From: Myxococcus hansupus | Lineage (GTDB): Bacteria > Myxococcota > Myxococcia > Myxococcales > Myxococcaceae | NCBI RefSeq assembly: GCF_000280925.3 | Contig: NZ_CP012109.1 | Span: 6,034,501 to 6,098,500 of the forward strand | Length of the DNA stretch: 64,000 bases | Direction: 5' to 3' | Part shown: piece by piece, positions 1-8,519 of the stretch | Numbering within the stretch: position 1 is the first letter of the stretch | Layout of the letters: the number at the start of each line of letters is the position of its first letter | Made by a program: the position numbers and the translations under genes | The notes under the pieces: model-generated | Told to the model about the DNA's origin: nothing | Seen by the model: only the letters and a program-made list of their open reading frames with translations | The model's database searches: none

Positions 1-293
1 ACGCTCGACAGGTCCAGCTTCTGCTCCAGCTCGAACCCCAGTCGCCCGCCGATGGCGTCCGCCACCTCCGGGTTCGGCAGCAGCAGGCGCAAGGTCGCCA
101 CCGGCTCCCGGTCCGCGTAGACGACGAGGTGCACGGTGGTCTCCAGCGTGTCGAAGCAACTCACCTCGCGCCGCGACGGGGGCAGCCATCCCGTTATCAA
201 CCCCAGCTCCCCTCCGAAAACGGACCAACGGACACGGACCGCGTCGTCGAGTTCCCGCTGAGTGGTGGCAACACGACACTGGATGGACGTCAT
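1..293 (-). CDS. GNAT / N-acyl amino acid synthase-like protein (N-terminal part, cut by window edge)
   Basis: Only the first 97 residues are in the window. Translation on the minus strand from the ATG at 293 gives a GNAT-like start with the pattern of FeeM or autoinducer-synthase relatives: a conserved arginine/tryptophan/phenylalanine stretch (VRWSVF, about residue 21), then FDTLETTVHLVVY and VATLRLLLPNP, the beta strands that precede the acyl-CoA site. Such proteins join an acyl group to an amino-acid amine. The start is supported by an AGGAG motif about 8 bases upstream. The acyl-CoA binding loop lies outside the window, so the substrate cannot be read. Family call is inference from sequence pattern. 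Confidence 0.6.
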   Translation of the reverse strand, partial: MTSIQCRVATTQRELDDAVRVRWSVFGGELGLITGWLPPSRREVSCFDTLETTVHLVVYADREPVATLRLLLPNPEVADAIGGRLGFELEQKLDLSS

Positions 294-512
294 GGGTTTC
301 TCCTGGCGGCGAAGCAGGCCCGGCGTCGCGCCGTCCCTTGTCCCTTCTTTCGCCGCCGAAACCCCGAGTGCGCGCACGGGCGTGCCTTTTCGCTCCCGGC
401 GAATCCAGGGCCTCCGGGGTACGACAGGGAGCGTGCGTCCAACCCCCGTCCCGGGTGGGCGCCCTGAAGAAGCGGAGCCCCAACCTGGGAAATCTGGCGT
501 AAGAAGCCGCGC

Positions 513-1397
513 ATGACGCGGACCCTCGATGGAACGGAAATCAGCCGGGTGATGCGGGCGGAGATGGCCCAGGAAGTCGCGGCCCTCCAGGCGGCGGGCG
601 TGACACCGGGCCTCTCCGTGGTGCTGGTGGGCAACAACCCCGCGAGCCAGGCCTACGTCGCCAGCAAGACACGCGCGTGCGAGGCGCTGGGGATGCGCGG
701 CCAGACGCTGACACTGCCCGAGGACGTCTCGAAGGACGAGCTGTTCGCCGTCATCGACCGCCTGAACAACGACGCCTCCGTCCACGGCATCCTCGTGCAG
801 CTCCCGCTCCCCGCGCACCTGCCGTACAAGGCCGTGCTGGAGCACATCCATCCCGCCAAGGACGTGGATGGCTTCCATCCGGTGAACGCGGGCCTCGCCT
901 TCGTGGGAGACCCGCGGGCCTTCGTGCCCTGCACCCCCGCGGGCATCATGGAGATGCTCCGCCGGGAGGACATCCCCACCCGTGGCAAGCACGTGGTCAT
1001 CGTGGGACGCAGCCTCATCGTCAGCAAGCCGCTGGCCTCGCTGCTGATGGCCCCCGGCCCCGATGCCACCGTCACCCTCACCCACCGCCACACGCCGGAC
1101 CTGGCGTCCTTCACGCGACAGGCGGACATCCTCATCGTCGCGGTGGGGAAGCAGAACCTCATCACCGCGGACATGGTGAAGCCCGGGGTCGTCGTCATCG
1201 ACGTGGGGCAGAACCGCGTTCCCGACGCGGGCGCTCCGCGCGGCTACCGGATGGTGGGAGACGTCGACTACGACGCGCTCCTGCCCATCGCCAGCGCCAT
1301 CACCCCCGTCCCGGGAGGCGTGGGCCCGATGACCATCACCATGCTGCTGGCCAACACGATTCAGGCCGCGCGACAGGCTCGGGCCCAGCAGGACTGA
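513..1397 (+). CDS. folD: Bifunctional methylenetetrahydrofolate dehydrogenase / methenyltetrahydrofolate cyclohydrolase FolD
   Basis: FolD interconverts 5,10-methylene-, 5,10-methenyl- and 10-formyl-tetrahydrofolate in the cytoplasm and feeds one-carbon units to purine and formylmethionine synthesis. The 294-residue length is normal. Visible family signatures are the catalytic YVASK (about residue 47-51), VQLPLP, PCTPAGIMEML, the Rossmann segment GRSLIVSKPLA (a variant of the common GRSNIVGKP), VIDVGQNR, GDVDYD and the C-terminal TPVPGGVGPMTITMLLANT. The gene stands alone and is followed by a hairpin shared with the convergent lipoprotein gene. The ATG at 513 has no strong ribosome site but matches the family N-terminus (TRTLDGTEI). 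Confidence 0.95.
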   Translation: MTRTLDGTEISRVMRAEMAQEVAALQAAGVTPGLSVVLVGNNPASQAYVASKTRACEALGMRGQTLTLPEDVSKDELFAVIDRLNNDASVHGILVQLPLPAHLPYKAVLEHIHPAKDVDGFHPVNAGLAFVGDPRAFVPCTPAGIMEMLRREDIPTRGKHVVIVGRSLIVSKPLASLLMAPGPDATVTLTHRHTPDLASFTRQADILIVAVGKQNLITADMVKPGVVVIDVGQNRVPDAGAPRGYRMVGDVDYDALLPIASAITPVPGGVGPMTITMLLANTIQAARQARAQQD

Positions 1398-1408
1398 GCC
1401 CCGCCTCG

Positions 1409-1431
1409 GGACGGCTCACCGTGAGCCGTCC
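1409..1431. terminator. Bidirectional hairpin between folD and a convergent lipoprotein gene
   Basis: A perfect 10-bp inverted repeat (GGACGGCTCA / TGAGCCGTCC) with a 3-base loop lies 11 bases after folD and 15 bases from the stop of the convergent gene. No U tract is present, as is common in this GC range, so it is a terminator by position and stem strength. Confidence 0.6.
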
Positions 1432-1446
1432 TGGTGAGTCGTTCGC

Positions 1447-1749
1447 TCAGATGGGTTCGGGGACCAGGCAGCCACACCGCGTGCGGCACGTGGTTCCACC
1501 CGACACGACCATCCCTGTCGAGCTGTCGTAGCAGTAGAGCGTCTCCTCCTCGAAGCCCGACCTGCACGCGCTCGTCGTCCGGCCGGTGCAGACCCAGTGG
1601 TAGCCCATGGACGTGGTTCCGGCGGGGCACCCCGTGGGACACAAAGCCTGCTCATCGGTTTCGAAGGAGGCTTCCGCTTCCTCGATGACCGGACCACCAC
1701 AGGCCGTCACTCCCAGGGCAAGACACATCATCGCAAGCAGCTTCTTCAT
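1447..1749 (-). CDS. Small Cys-rich lipoprotein, unknown function
   Basis: A 100-residue protein with a lipoprotein signal peptide (MKKLLAMM..., lipobox VTAC, Cys17 lipidated) followed by an acidic stretch ending in DEQAL and a Cys-rich C-terminal half with about nine cysteines (CPTGC, CTG, ACR, YCY, CRTRCGC), suggesting disulfide bonds outside the inner membrane. The ATG at 1749 is chosen because GGAGG lies about 8 bases upstream and it starts the signal peptide exactly. I do not recognise the family; similar short Cys-rich lipoproteins occur at 17139 and 33118. Confidence 0.75.
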   Translation of the reverse strand: MKKLLAMMCLALGVTACGGPVIEEAEASFETDEQALCPTGCPAGTTSMGYHWVCTGRTTSACRSGFEEETLYCYDSSTGMVVSGGTTCRTRCGCLVPEPI

Positions 1750-2055
1750 CTGGAGACACCTCCGCGTGAGCAGTGGAGGCGCAAGCATTACGGAAGACCG
1801 CCCCCTGCACGAAATAAGGAGAACCCCTTACTCACGACGCGACAACGCCTGACACCGCGTGGCGACAACCTTCTTTCATTCGAAGAACGCGAGACATGTG
1901 TTCCCATCTCGCGAGGATTCCCCTGTCTCCGTATCGGAATTTTCACTTCCACCTGCAACCGCCCTCGCCCGCAATCCCTGCCACACCCTCTTCATTGACA
2001 CACAGACAGCCAGGTCACGATGGTGCCGCCGCCAAACACTTCTCCTGGAGGCAGC
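1750..2055. other. Divergent intergenic region
   Basis: About 306 bases separate the divergent starts of the small lipoprotein and the subtilisin-like protease. It is less GC-rich than its surroundings around 1800-2000, as expected for promoters. A TTGACA hexamer occurs at 1997, but no convincing -10 box follows it at normal spacing. No repeat or RNA gene seen. Confidence 0.4.
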
Positions 2056-4182
2056 ATGACCAAGGCTGTGCGAGCACCCCTGCTCTCGACGTTGGTGACA
2101 TCCGTGTTGTTGACCGCCTGCGGCGGTGAGCCCCAAGCGCCCATTCCCGCCGAGACAGACGCGTCCCTCACCGGCATCACGGCGCCACGCGGGGCAACGC
2201 AGCGCCGGTTCGTCCCGGGCCAGGCCATCGTGAAGCTGAAGCCCACGAACAAGGCGCGGTCGCCCGAGGCCGTGCCCTCCATCCAGGGCTACACGACGGC
2301 GCACCTCCAGGCGCTGCCCGGCGGCGCGTCCCTGGTGTCGCTGGCCTGGGAGCCATCGCTCGCGGCGTCCTCCGTGGCCCAGGAAGAGGCGCTCACACTG
2401 GCCGCCATCGACGCCCTGCGCCTCGACCCGGACGTGGAATACGCCCACGAGAACCTCTACTTCCAGCTCTTCGCCACGCCGTCCGACCCGCTGTATCCCC
2501 AGCAGTGGAACTACCCCGCCATGGGCCTGCCCCAGGCCTGGGACACCGTCACGGGCAATGTCACCATCGCGGTGCTCGACACGGGCCGGCTGGACCACCC
2601 GGACCTGATGGGCCGCTGGACGACGGGCTACGACTTCGGGGACGGGGACGCGAATCCCTATGACACGGGGACCTGGCATCACGGCCTGCACGTGGCGGGC
2701 ATCCTCGCGGCCCGCACGAACAATGGCGTGGGCGGAGCCGGTGTCTGCTGGGGCTGCCAGCTCATGCCGCTCAAGATTTCGACGAGCAGCGGCACCATCG
2801 ACATGGCCGCCGTGAATGCCGCCATCCGCTACGCGGCGGACAACGGGGCGCGTGTCATCAACATGAGCTTCGGCACGGGCTACAACCCCAATGCGCCCTC
2901 GCAGGTCTATCCCTGCTCCAGCTTCCCGGACACGCAGAACGCGGTGAACTACGCCTTGAGCAAGGGCGTGGTGCTCGTCGCGGCGGCGGGCAATGACGGA
3001 GCCGTGGGCCACCAGGCCGCGAACGTGACACCCGCTTCGTGCACCGGCGTCATCGCCGTGGGCGCCAGCACCCAGTCCGGCGGCATGGCCGCCTGGAGCA
3101 CACGCGGCAGCCGCGTGGACGTGATTGCGCCGGGAGGTCTCGCCAGCGCGAGTCTGTATGGCCAGGGCATTGGCTGCCCCGCCGACCCCACCTTGGACCC
3201 CTACGTCAGCGGCACCGACCAGATTCTCTCCGCCTGGGCCACTGGCAAGCCCAGCACGGTGCTCGTCCCGGGTGACTACTGTCACCGGTACCTGTCGGGC
3301 ACCTCGATGTCCTCGCCGCACGTCGCGGGCATCGCCGCGCTGATGCTGTCGCAGAAGCCGTCCATGACGCCGGCCCAGGTCGCGGCACGCATCACGAGCA
3401 CCGCGACCGCCGTCCCGAGCTGCGCCGGCAACTGCGGTACCGGCCGGGTCAACGCCGCGGCGGCCATCTACACGAACCTGCCGGCGCGCCCCACCCAGGG
3501 GCTCTGGTGGAACCCCGCGCGCTCCGGCAACGCCATCGACATCCAGCACGTCGCTTCCGACCAGCTCTACCTCACCTGGTTCACCTATACGTCGGCGGGT
3601 GTCCCCATCTGGTACATCAGCTCCCTCCAGGCCCAGCCCGGCGAGTGGCGGGGCGACCTGACGCGGACCACTTGGAGCGGTTCGGGCGCGACGACCTCCG
3701 TGGTGGGCACCACGCGAATCGTCCTCAGCGGCGGGCAGTACCGCTACCACTGGACGCTGGGTGGGCTCTCCGGCAATGAGCCCATCCAACCGTTCGTGTT
3801 CGGCAGCGGAGCGCCCGCGATGAACCTGACCGGCGCCTGGTACAACCCGCTGGAGTCCGGGTGGGGAGTCACCTTCGCCAGCCAGGGGACGCTGCACGTC
3901 GCCAACATCACCGTCTACCAGGGGAGCACGCCGACGTGGCTCCAAGGGGTGGTGAACAGCAGTGGCACGTCACTCTCCTTCCCCGTGAACTACATCACCG
4001 GGACCAACCTGTGCCCGGGATGCGCCGGAACGCCGTCGGTCGCCTCCTCGGCCGCGGGCACGTTCACCGTCAGCGGCTCGGGGGGCGCGCCGAGCGTCAT
4101 GCCGGCCTCCTCGTCCTTGAGCTTCCCTGGAGGGAGCTGGTACCGGCCGTCGCTTTCGCTCCAACGCCTCACCGGCCCTTGA
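2056..4182 (+). CDS. S8 family (subtilisin-like) serine protease, lipoprotein, with two C-terminal W-x-P-x-x-SG repeats
   Basis: A 708-residue secreted protease. The lipobox is LTAC (Cys22). A propeptide with an inhibitor-I9-like fold is likely at about 50-145. The catalytic domain shows all three triad motifs: Asp175 in VLDTG, His209 in HGLHVAG and Ser417 in GTSMSSPH, with AAAGNDG as the oxyanion region. Residues about 480-708 carry two copies of a module starting GLWWNPARSG and GAWYNPLESGWG, a beta-rich unit often appended to secreted bacterial proteins. The start at 2056 has GGAGG 6 bases upstream; an in-frame start 12 codons earlier lacks this and would spoil the signal peptide. A likely role is extracellular protein degradation during predation or scavenging (inference). 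Confidence 0.9.
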   Translation: MTKAVRAPLLSTLVTSVLLTACGGEPQAPIPAETDASLTGITAPRGATQRRFVPGQAIVKLKPTNKARSPEAVPSIQGYTTAHLQALPGGASLVSLAWEPSLAASSVAQEEALTLAAIDALRLDPDVEYAHENLYFQLFATPSDPLYPQQWNYPAMGLPQAWDTVTGNVTIAVLDTGRLDHPDLMGRWTTGYDFGDGDANPYDTGTWHHGLHVAGILAARTNNGVGGAGVCWGCQLMPLKISTSSGTIDMAAVNAAIRYAADNGARVINMSFGTGYNPNAPSQVYPCSSFPDTQNAVNYALSKGVVLVAAAGNDGAVGHQAANVTPASCTGVIAVGASTQSGGMAAWSTRGSRVDVIAPGGLASASLYGQGIGCPADPTLDPYVSGTDQILSAWATGKPSTVLVPGDYCHRYLSGTSMSSPHVAGIAALMLSQKPSMTPAQVAARITSTATAVPSCAGNCGTGRVNAAAAIYTNLPARPTQGLWWNPARSGNAIDIQHVASDQLYLTWFTYTSAGVPIWYISSLQAQPGEWRGDLTRTTWSGSGATTSVVGTTRIVLSGGQYRYHWTLGGLSGNEPIQPFVFGSGAPAMNLTGAWYNPLESGWGVTFASQGTLHVANITVYQGSTPTWLQGVVNSSGTSLSFPVNYITGTNLCPGCAGTPSVASSAAGTFTVSGSGGAPSVMPASSSLSFPGGSWYRPSLSLQRLTGP

Positions 4183-4192
4183 GCCGAGGCCA

Positions 4193-4224
4193 CGCACGGG
4201 CGCGGCGTTGACGTGCCCCGTGCG
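4193..4224 (+). terminator. Possible hairpin terminator after the S8 protease
   Basis: CGCACGGG at 4193-4200 pairs perfectly with CCCGTGCG at 4217-4224 (8 bp, 16-base loop), 10 bases after the protease stop codon. No U tract; support is position only. Confidence 0.3.
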
Positions 4225-4320
4225 ACGCTCCGGAGCCCTGGGGAGCCGCGGCCCGGCCGCTGTTGGCGACGCGACCGGTTCCCCAGGGCAGGAACGTCAC
4301 TCTTGCGATATCCCTCCGTC

Positions 4321-5577
4321 ATGAGGACACGCCTGCACGCCGCGCGCGGCCCGGCCGCCGTTGTGACCCGGGGAATCATGACCATCACCCTTGGAGTCGG
4401 CCTGTCGCTGAGCGCGTGCACGGGAACGCCTCGGCCCCCCGGTGGCCCCTCCGACAGCGGCGTTCCGCCTCCAGGAGGGGAGACGCTGTCGTGGGTGAGC
4501 GTCCCCGCCTCCGACGCGAAGGTGCAGTACATCGGGAGGACGTACCGCTCGGACACGGGCGTTGTCTTCTCCCACCCCGGCGTGACGATTCGAGCACGCT
4601 TCTGGGGTGACGCCGCGCGGATGCAGCTCCATGACGCGGGCACGGGCGGAGAGACAGGGACCACCTACTTCGACGTCGTCGTGGATGGCGGACCGCCCCG
4701 GCAGCTCGCCGTGCAGAACGGCCTGTTCACCTATCCGCTTGCCACGGGGCTGGCGGTGGGACTCCACACGGTGGAGCTGACCAAACGCACCGAGTCCCTG
4801 GTGGGCCACAATGAGCTCGTGGCCCTGGAAGTCCATGGCGAGCCGCGCGAGCCGCCCGCGCGTGCGGGGCTTCGACTGGAGTTCGTCGGGGACTCCATCA
4901 CCTGTGCCTATGGGACGGAGGTCTCTCTCATCCCGGAGTCCCCCTCCTGGGTCGCCCCCACGTTCACCTCGAAGAACCAGAATCCGAAGCGAAGCTATGG
5001 CTGGCTCACGGCCGCGCAGTTCGGCGCGGAGCCTCCGGTGCTCATCTGTTACTCGGGCCACGGGGTGTACCGGAACCTGGACATGTCCACGTCGGGGCTG
5101 GTGCCTGCGATTTACGAGCGCGCGGTGCCGGACCATTCCATCGGATGGGACTTCTCGCGTGAGTCTCCGGACGTGATTGTCGTCAATGCGGGGACCAACG
5201 ACACGTTCGCTGGCAGCGGCACCGACGCATACCTGCCCGACGAAGCGGCGTTCAAGTCCGCCTATCGGACGTTCCTCGCGCGGCTTCGGACCCTGCACCC
5301 GCAGGCACACATTGTCTGCACGCTGGGCAGCATGACGGATGGATACAAGCAGATTGAACACAACGGCACTGTGACGTCGGTCCATGTCGGCGACTGGCTC
5401 ACCGAGCTCGTGACGGAGCGACAGCAACAAGGCGATGCCCGCGTCTATCGCCATGTCATGGCCGTGCAGATTCCCGAGACGGACGGCGTCGGTGAGGACT
5501 GGCACCCCTCCGCCACCACACACCAGAAGATGGCCACGGCGCTCGGCCAGTTCATCCGGGATGTGGTCCGGCCATGA
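4321..5577 (+). CDS. SGNH/GDSL hydrolase, carbohydrate esterase family 2-like lipoprotein
   Basis: A 418-residue predicted lipoprotein (SLSAC, Cys33). After an N-terminal beta-sandwich of about 110 residues (RTYRSDTGVVFSHPGVTIRARFWG) comes an SGNH domain: block I GDSITCAYG with nucleophile Ser192, block III GTNDTF, and the C-terminal DWHPSATTHQKMA that supplies the Asp/His pair. This order of jelly-roll then SGNH domain is that of CE2 acetyl-xylan or endoglucanase-E-type esterases, which remove O-acetyl groups from plant or microbial polysaccharides. The start is uncertain: ATG 4321 gives a long n-region, and ATG 4378 (MTITLGVG) would give a more compact signal peptide. No clear ribosome site for either. 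Confidence 0.8.
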   Translation: MRTRLHAARGPAAVVTRGIMTITLGVGLSLSACTGTPRPPGGPSDSGVPPPGGETLSWVSVPASDAKVQYIGRTYRSDTGVVFSHPGVTIRARFWGDAARMQLHDAGTGGETGTTYFDVVVDGGPPRQLAVQNGLFTYPLATGLAVGLHTVELTKRTESLVGHNELVALEVHGEPREPPARAGLRLEFVGDSITCAYGTEVSLIPESPSWVAPTFTSKNQNPKRSYGWLTAAQFGAEPPVLICYSGHGVYRNLDMSTSGLVPAIYERAVPDHSIGWDFSRESPDVIVVNAGTNDTFAGSGTDAYLPDEAAFKSAYRTFLARLRTLHPQAHIVCTLGSMTDGYKQIEHNGTVTSVHVGDWLTELVTERQQQGDARVYRHVMAVQIPETDGVGEDWHPSATTHQKMATALGQFIRDVVRP

Positions 5578-5694
5578 CGCACCTGTCCGCGTGTATGTCC
5601 TATAGGGCTGCCATACGCATACACAGAGACCCAAACGCAATACATGGCGTGAATTCGAATGCGAGCACAGCGGTGCTCGCGTATCCTTCGTGGC

Positions 5695-6486
5695 ATGCCC
5701 TCGCCCACGTCACCCGCATCCGCTATCAGCGGCACGGAAACGTCCGTTCCCTTGCTGCCGTGTGTCTCAGCCGAGGCCACGCTGGAGTTCTATCAAGCGC
5801 TCGGCTTCGTCGTGACGTACCAGATGACCAAGCCGTATCTGTATCTGGCGCTGCGTTGGCGAAACGTGGACTTGCACTTCGGCAAGGCCTCGAAGGGCCT
5901 CGACCCCGCAGAGGAGAACTCGGGCGGGTGCCTGGTCATGGTCGACGCCGTGGAGCCCTACCACCGGGTCTTCACCGAGGCGCTGCGAGCGAAGTACGGC
6001 AAGGTCCTCGGCACCGGACGCCCGCGCATCACCCGCTTCCGCCCCGGACAGAGCCGTTTCTCGTTGGTTGACCCCAGCGGAAACAACATCCTCTTCATCC
6101 AGCGGGATGAACCCGAGGAACTCGAGTACGGCGGTTCGAAGAAGCTCACGGGGCTGGCCAAGGCCATCGACAACGCCCGCATCCTCCGAGAGTTCAAGAA
6201 CGACGACAAAGCCGCTGCGCGGGCGCTCGACATCGCGCTCGCCAAGTTCGGCGCGGAGGCCCCCGTGGTGGACCGGGCCCGGGCGATTGCCGCGCGTCTG
6301 GAGCTGGCCATTGCCATGGACGACGCCGCCTCGGGGAAGTCCCTCCGGCAACAGCTCCAGGCACTGCCGCTGGCCGCCCATGAACGAGACCTCCTCGCCG
6401 GTGAACTGGGGGCCGCCGAAGGCCTGGAGAAGTGGCTTGGGGACACAGCCACCACCACCGACAAGAAGAAGTCCCGGCGCGCCTGA
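5695..6486 (+). CDS. VOC (glyoxalase/bleomycin resistance) family protein with helical C-terminal extension
   Basis: A 263-residue protein. Residues about 15-130 form a vicinal-oxygen-chelate fold: the VPLLPCVSAEATLEFYQALGFVV opening, the DLHFG strand and the RFSLVDPSGNNILFIQRD closing strand typical of bleomycin-resistance-like dioxygenases. The rest (about 140-263) is an Ala/Leu/Arg-rich helical extension with a Lys-rich tail (TTDKKKSRRA), not part of the basic family. The ATG at 5695 is the last start before the VOC domain; an in-frame start at 5659 is possible. Substrate unknown; drug binding or a small-molecule dioxygenase role are both possible. Confidence 0.75.
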   Translation: MPSPTSPASAISGTETSVPLLPCVSAEATLEFYQALGFVVTYQMTKPYLYLALRWRNVDLHFGKASKGLDPAEENSGGCLVMVDAVEPYHRVFTEALRAKYGKVLGTGRPRITRFRPGQSRFSLVDPSGNNILFIQRDEPEELEYGGSKKLTGLAKAIDNARILREFKNDDKAAARALDIALAKFGAEAPVVDRARAIAARLELAIAMDDAASGKSLRQQLQALPLAAHERDLLAGELGAAEGLEKWLGDTATTTDKKKSRRA

Positions 6487-6530
6487 GCCAGCGAGGACCG
6501 CGTGCTCCATCTCACCTCTGAGCCCACGGC

Positions 6531-8003
6531 ATGCTCTACCCACTCATCGTCGCCAGTTGCGCGCTCCTGAGCGCAGCGCCAGCGACACCCTGCCCCTCCG
6601 GGGTCCTGGAGCCCAGACAGGCCCGCGAGGACCTGGAGCTGGCCATCTCCGCTGTGGAAGCCGCCATGCCGGACCTCTACTGGCGGCAGAGCCCCCGCGA
6701 CTGGGCCCGGCGCAAGGCAGAGGCCCGCGCGCTCGCGGCGAAAGCCACGACGGAAGAACGGCTGTTCCGCGCCTTGCGTCCACTGCTCTCCGGCATTGGC
6801 GAGGGCCACTTGTCCGTCTCACGCGGGCCGGGGATGAACTGCCGCTACCGCGAACACGCACGGCTCTTTCCCCTGGACCTCCTCTGGCGAGACGATGGGC
6901 TGTTCGTCACCGCGGGGTATGGGACGGCCTCGGACATTCCCCCAGGGACGCGCCTGCTCTCCATCAACGGAGAGAGGCGCGCTTCGCTCCTGGCCGAAAT
7001 GATGCGGGCCAGTCCACACGACGGCGCCATTCAAACCGGCGTGATGCGGGATCGCGGTGGCGCCGGCTATGCCCGGGTCCGCTGGTGGATGCGCGGTGGA
7101 GAAGCCCGCTACGACGTCCTTCTGCGCCTGCCGGATGGAAAAACCATCCGCCGCACTCTCACCCCCGTCACCGTCACGGCACGGCCGTCATCCCCGACGG
7201 AAGGCTCTCCGCTCGCGACGCTGAGCTGGGTGGATGACACCACGGCCTATCTCCACGTCCCGACCTTCAGCAACCGGAGATACCGGGAGGCCGGCGCGGC
7301 CTTCGAGCCCACGATTCGCGCGCACTTCGAAGCACTCGCGGCACGCGGCGCACGCAACCTGATTCTGGACCTGCGGGACAACGGCGGCGGTTCGGAGCCC
7401 AATGAGAGCATCCTCTTCGCCCATCTGGTCGCCGAGCCCCTCCAGAAATACGCGTCGGTCCGCACACGCCCCAATCACCTGCGCGTGAGCAGCACGACGG
7501 GCCGGGTGTTCGAGCACACCATCTATGACGACGAGGAGCTGGCCACGGTCCAAGCCCAAGCAGACGGCCACCTGCTGCGCATCAACGCGCCTCCCGAAGG
7601 CTTGATGACGCGCTGGACGCGCGCCCAAACCGTCTTCGACGGCAGGCTGGTCGTACTGGCGGGCGGCGCGACGTTTTCGGGCGGCGCGGAGCTGGCCTCG
7701 ATGCTCCGCGCCACGGAACGCGGCCTCTTCGTGGGCGAGGAGGTGGGTGGCACCCATGGCGGCAATACCAGCGGTTACAAGTGGGACCTTGTCCTGCCCC
7801 ATTCGGGAATGGAGCTGGGCATTCCCCTGCTCGCCTTCCGCTTCGTCTGGCCCGAACCGCAGCCTCACCGGGGCGCGATGCCCCACTGCACCGTGCAGCC
7901 CTCGGTGGGTGAGCAACGCGTGGAGAACGACGCGGCGTACCGCATCGCCGTCCAAGCGCTGCGAACCCCCTGGACCGAGCCCTCGCGCCGCGCGTGCCCG
8001 TGA
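6531..8003 (+). CDS. S41 family (C-terminal processing type) peptidase
   Basis: A 490-residue secreted protease with a signal peptide (MLYPLIVASCALLSAAPA). It shows the S41 core: the hydrophobic strand NLILDLRDNGGGSEPNES with its GGG turn, a nucleophile region ATFSGGAELASML with probable catalytic Ser383, and the following GEEVGGTHGGNTSG substrate loop. A PDZ-like region may lie at about 120-150 (PPGTRLLSINGE). S41 enzymes use a Ser/Lys dyad and cleave unfolded or peptide substrates in the periplasm or outside the cell. It follows the VOC gene by 44 bases and may be cotranscribed. Confidence 0.85.
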   Translation: MLYPLIVASCALLSAAPATPCPSGVLEPRQAREDLELAISAVEAAMPDLYWRQSPRDWARRKAEARALAAKATTEERLFRALRPLLSGIGEGHLSVSRGPGMNCRYREHARLFPLDLLWRDDGLFVTAGYGTASDIPPGTRLLSINGERRASLLAEMMRASPHDGAIQTGVMRDRGGAGYARVRWWMRGGEARYDVLLRLPDGKTIRRTLTPVTVTARPSSPTEGSPLATLSWVDDTTAYLHVPTFSNRRYREAGAAFEPTIRAHFEALAARGARNLILDLRDNGGGSEPNESILFAHLVAEPLQKYASVRTRPNHLRVSSTTGRVFEHTIYDDEELATVQAQADGHLLRINAPPEGLMTRWTRAQTVFDGRLVVLAGGATFSGGAELASMLRATERGLFVGEEVGGTHGGNTSGYKWDLVLPHSGMELGIPLLAFRFVWPEPQPHRGAMPHCTVQPSVGEQRVENDAAYRIAVQALRTPWTEPSRRACP

Positions 8004-8043
8004 CGCGATGCCGGCCCATCACGAAAGCCTCAGCGCTCCTGCG

Positions 8044-8331
8044 CTACTCTTCGTCGGAATGCACCGGCGCCGCCGGCGGAGGCGGCCCGGCATCAGGACT
8101 CCCCGAGCCACCGACGCCTTCCCTGAACCCCTGAGCGGCCTCCCGGGCCGCGCCATGGGCCTCCTTGGCGGCGTCGCGAGCACCTTCCTGGACATCCCGC
8201 GCCGCCTCGCCGACCTCTCGGCCGACCTGGCGTGAGTTCTCCCGCGCGGACTGCTGGTCGCAGCCCGTGAATGCCAGAACCGACGTCCCCAACCCCACCA
8301 GCGTGAGCCACTTCCAACCCGTGTTTTTCAT
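8044..8331 (-). CDS. Small lipoprotein with Ala/Arg/Glu-rich 11-residue helical repeats
   Basis: A 95-residue protein with lipobox FTGC (Cys24). The mature part contains consecutive LEA/apolipoprotein-like 11-mers (variants of ARDVQEGARDAAKEAH and GAAREAAQGFREG), predicting an amphipathic helix, followed by a Pro-rich tail (PPPPAAP). Such short LEA-like lipoproteins coat or stabilise membranes, but the specific role here is unknown. The start at 8331 has GGGGAGG 5 bases upstream. Convergent with the S41 peptidase gene. Confidence 0.7.
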   Translation of the reverse strand: MKNTGWKWLTLVGLGTSVLAFTGCDQQSARENSRQVGREVGEAARDVQEGARDAAKEAHGAAREAAQGFREGVGGSGSPDAGPPPPAAPVHSDEE

Positions 8332-8519
8332 CGCGCCTCCCCTTCCGCGCTCAAAGGTAGGCACGCATCCTCGTGAAGGCTGCCCAGGGGGCGAGGGCGC
8401 GCCAGGTGCCCCCAGGCAATGGCACGCATGCTGACGCGGTGCGCCGCCGTGTGAACGGAAGAACGTTCCCGCCATCTTCTGAGTGGAACCTGACAATCGA
8501 CGGTGGCTAGGCTTTGCCC

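Noticed and set aside
1997-2030. Sigma-70 promoter with TTGACA before the S8 protease
   Set aside because: No acceptable -10 hexamer at 16-18 bases; kept only as a remark on the intergenic region.
3990-4664. Long open frames on the strand opposite to real genes (also at 40812-43721, 44878-46170 and others)
   Set aside because: Typical shadow frames of high-GC coding DNA: Arg/His/Pro-rich products, no ribosome sites, no family pattern, and full overlap with well-supported genes.
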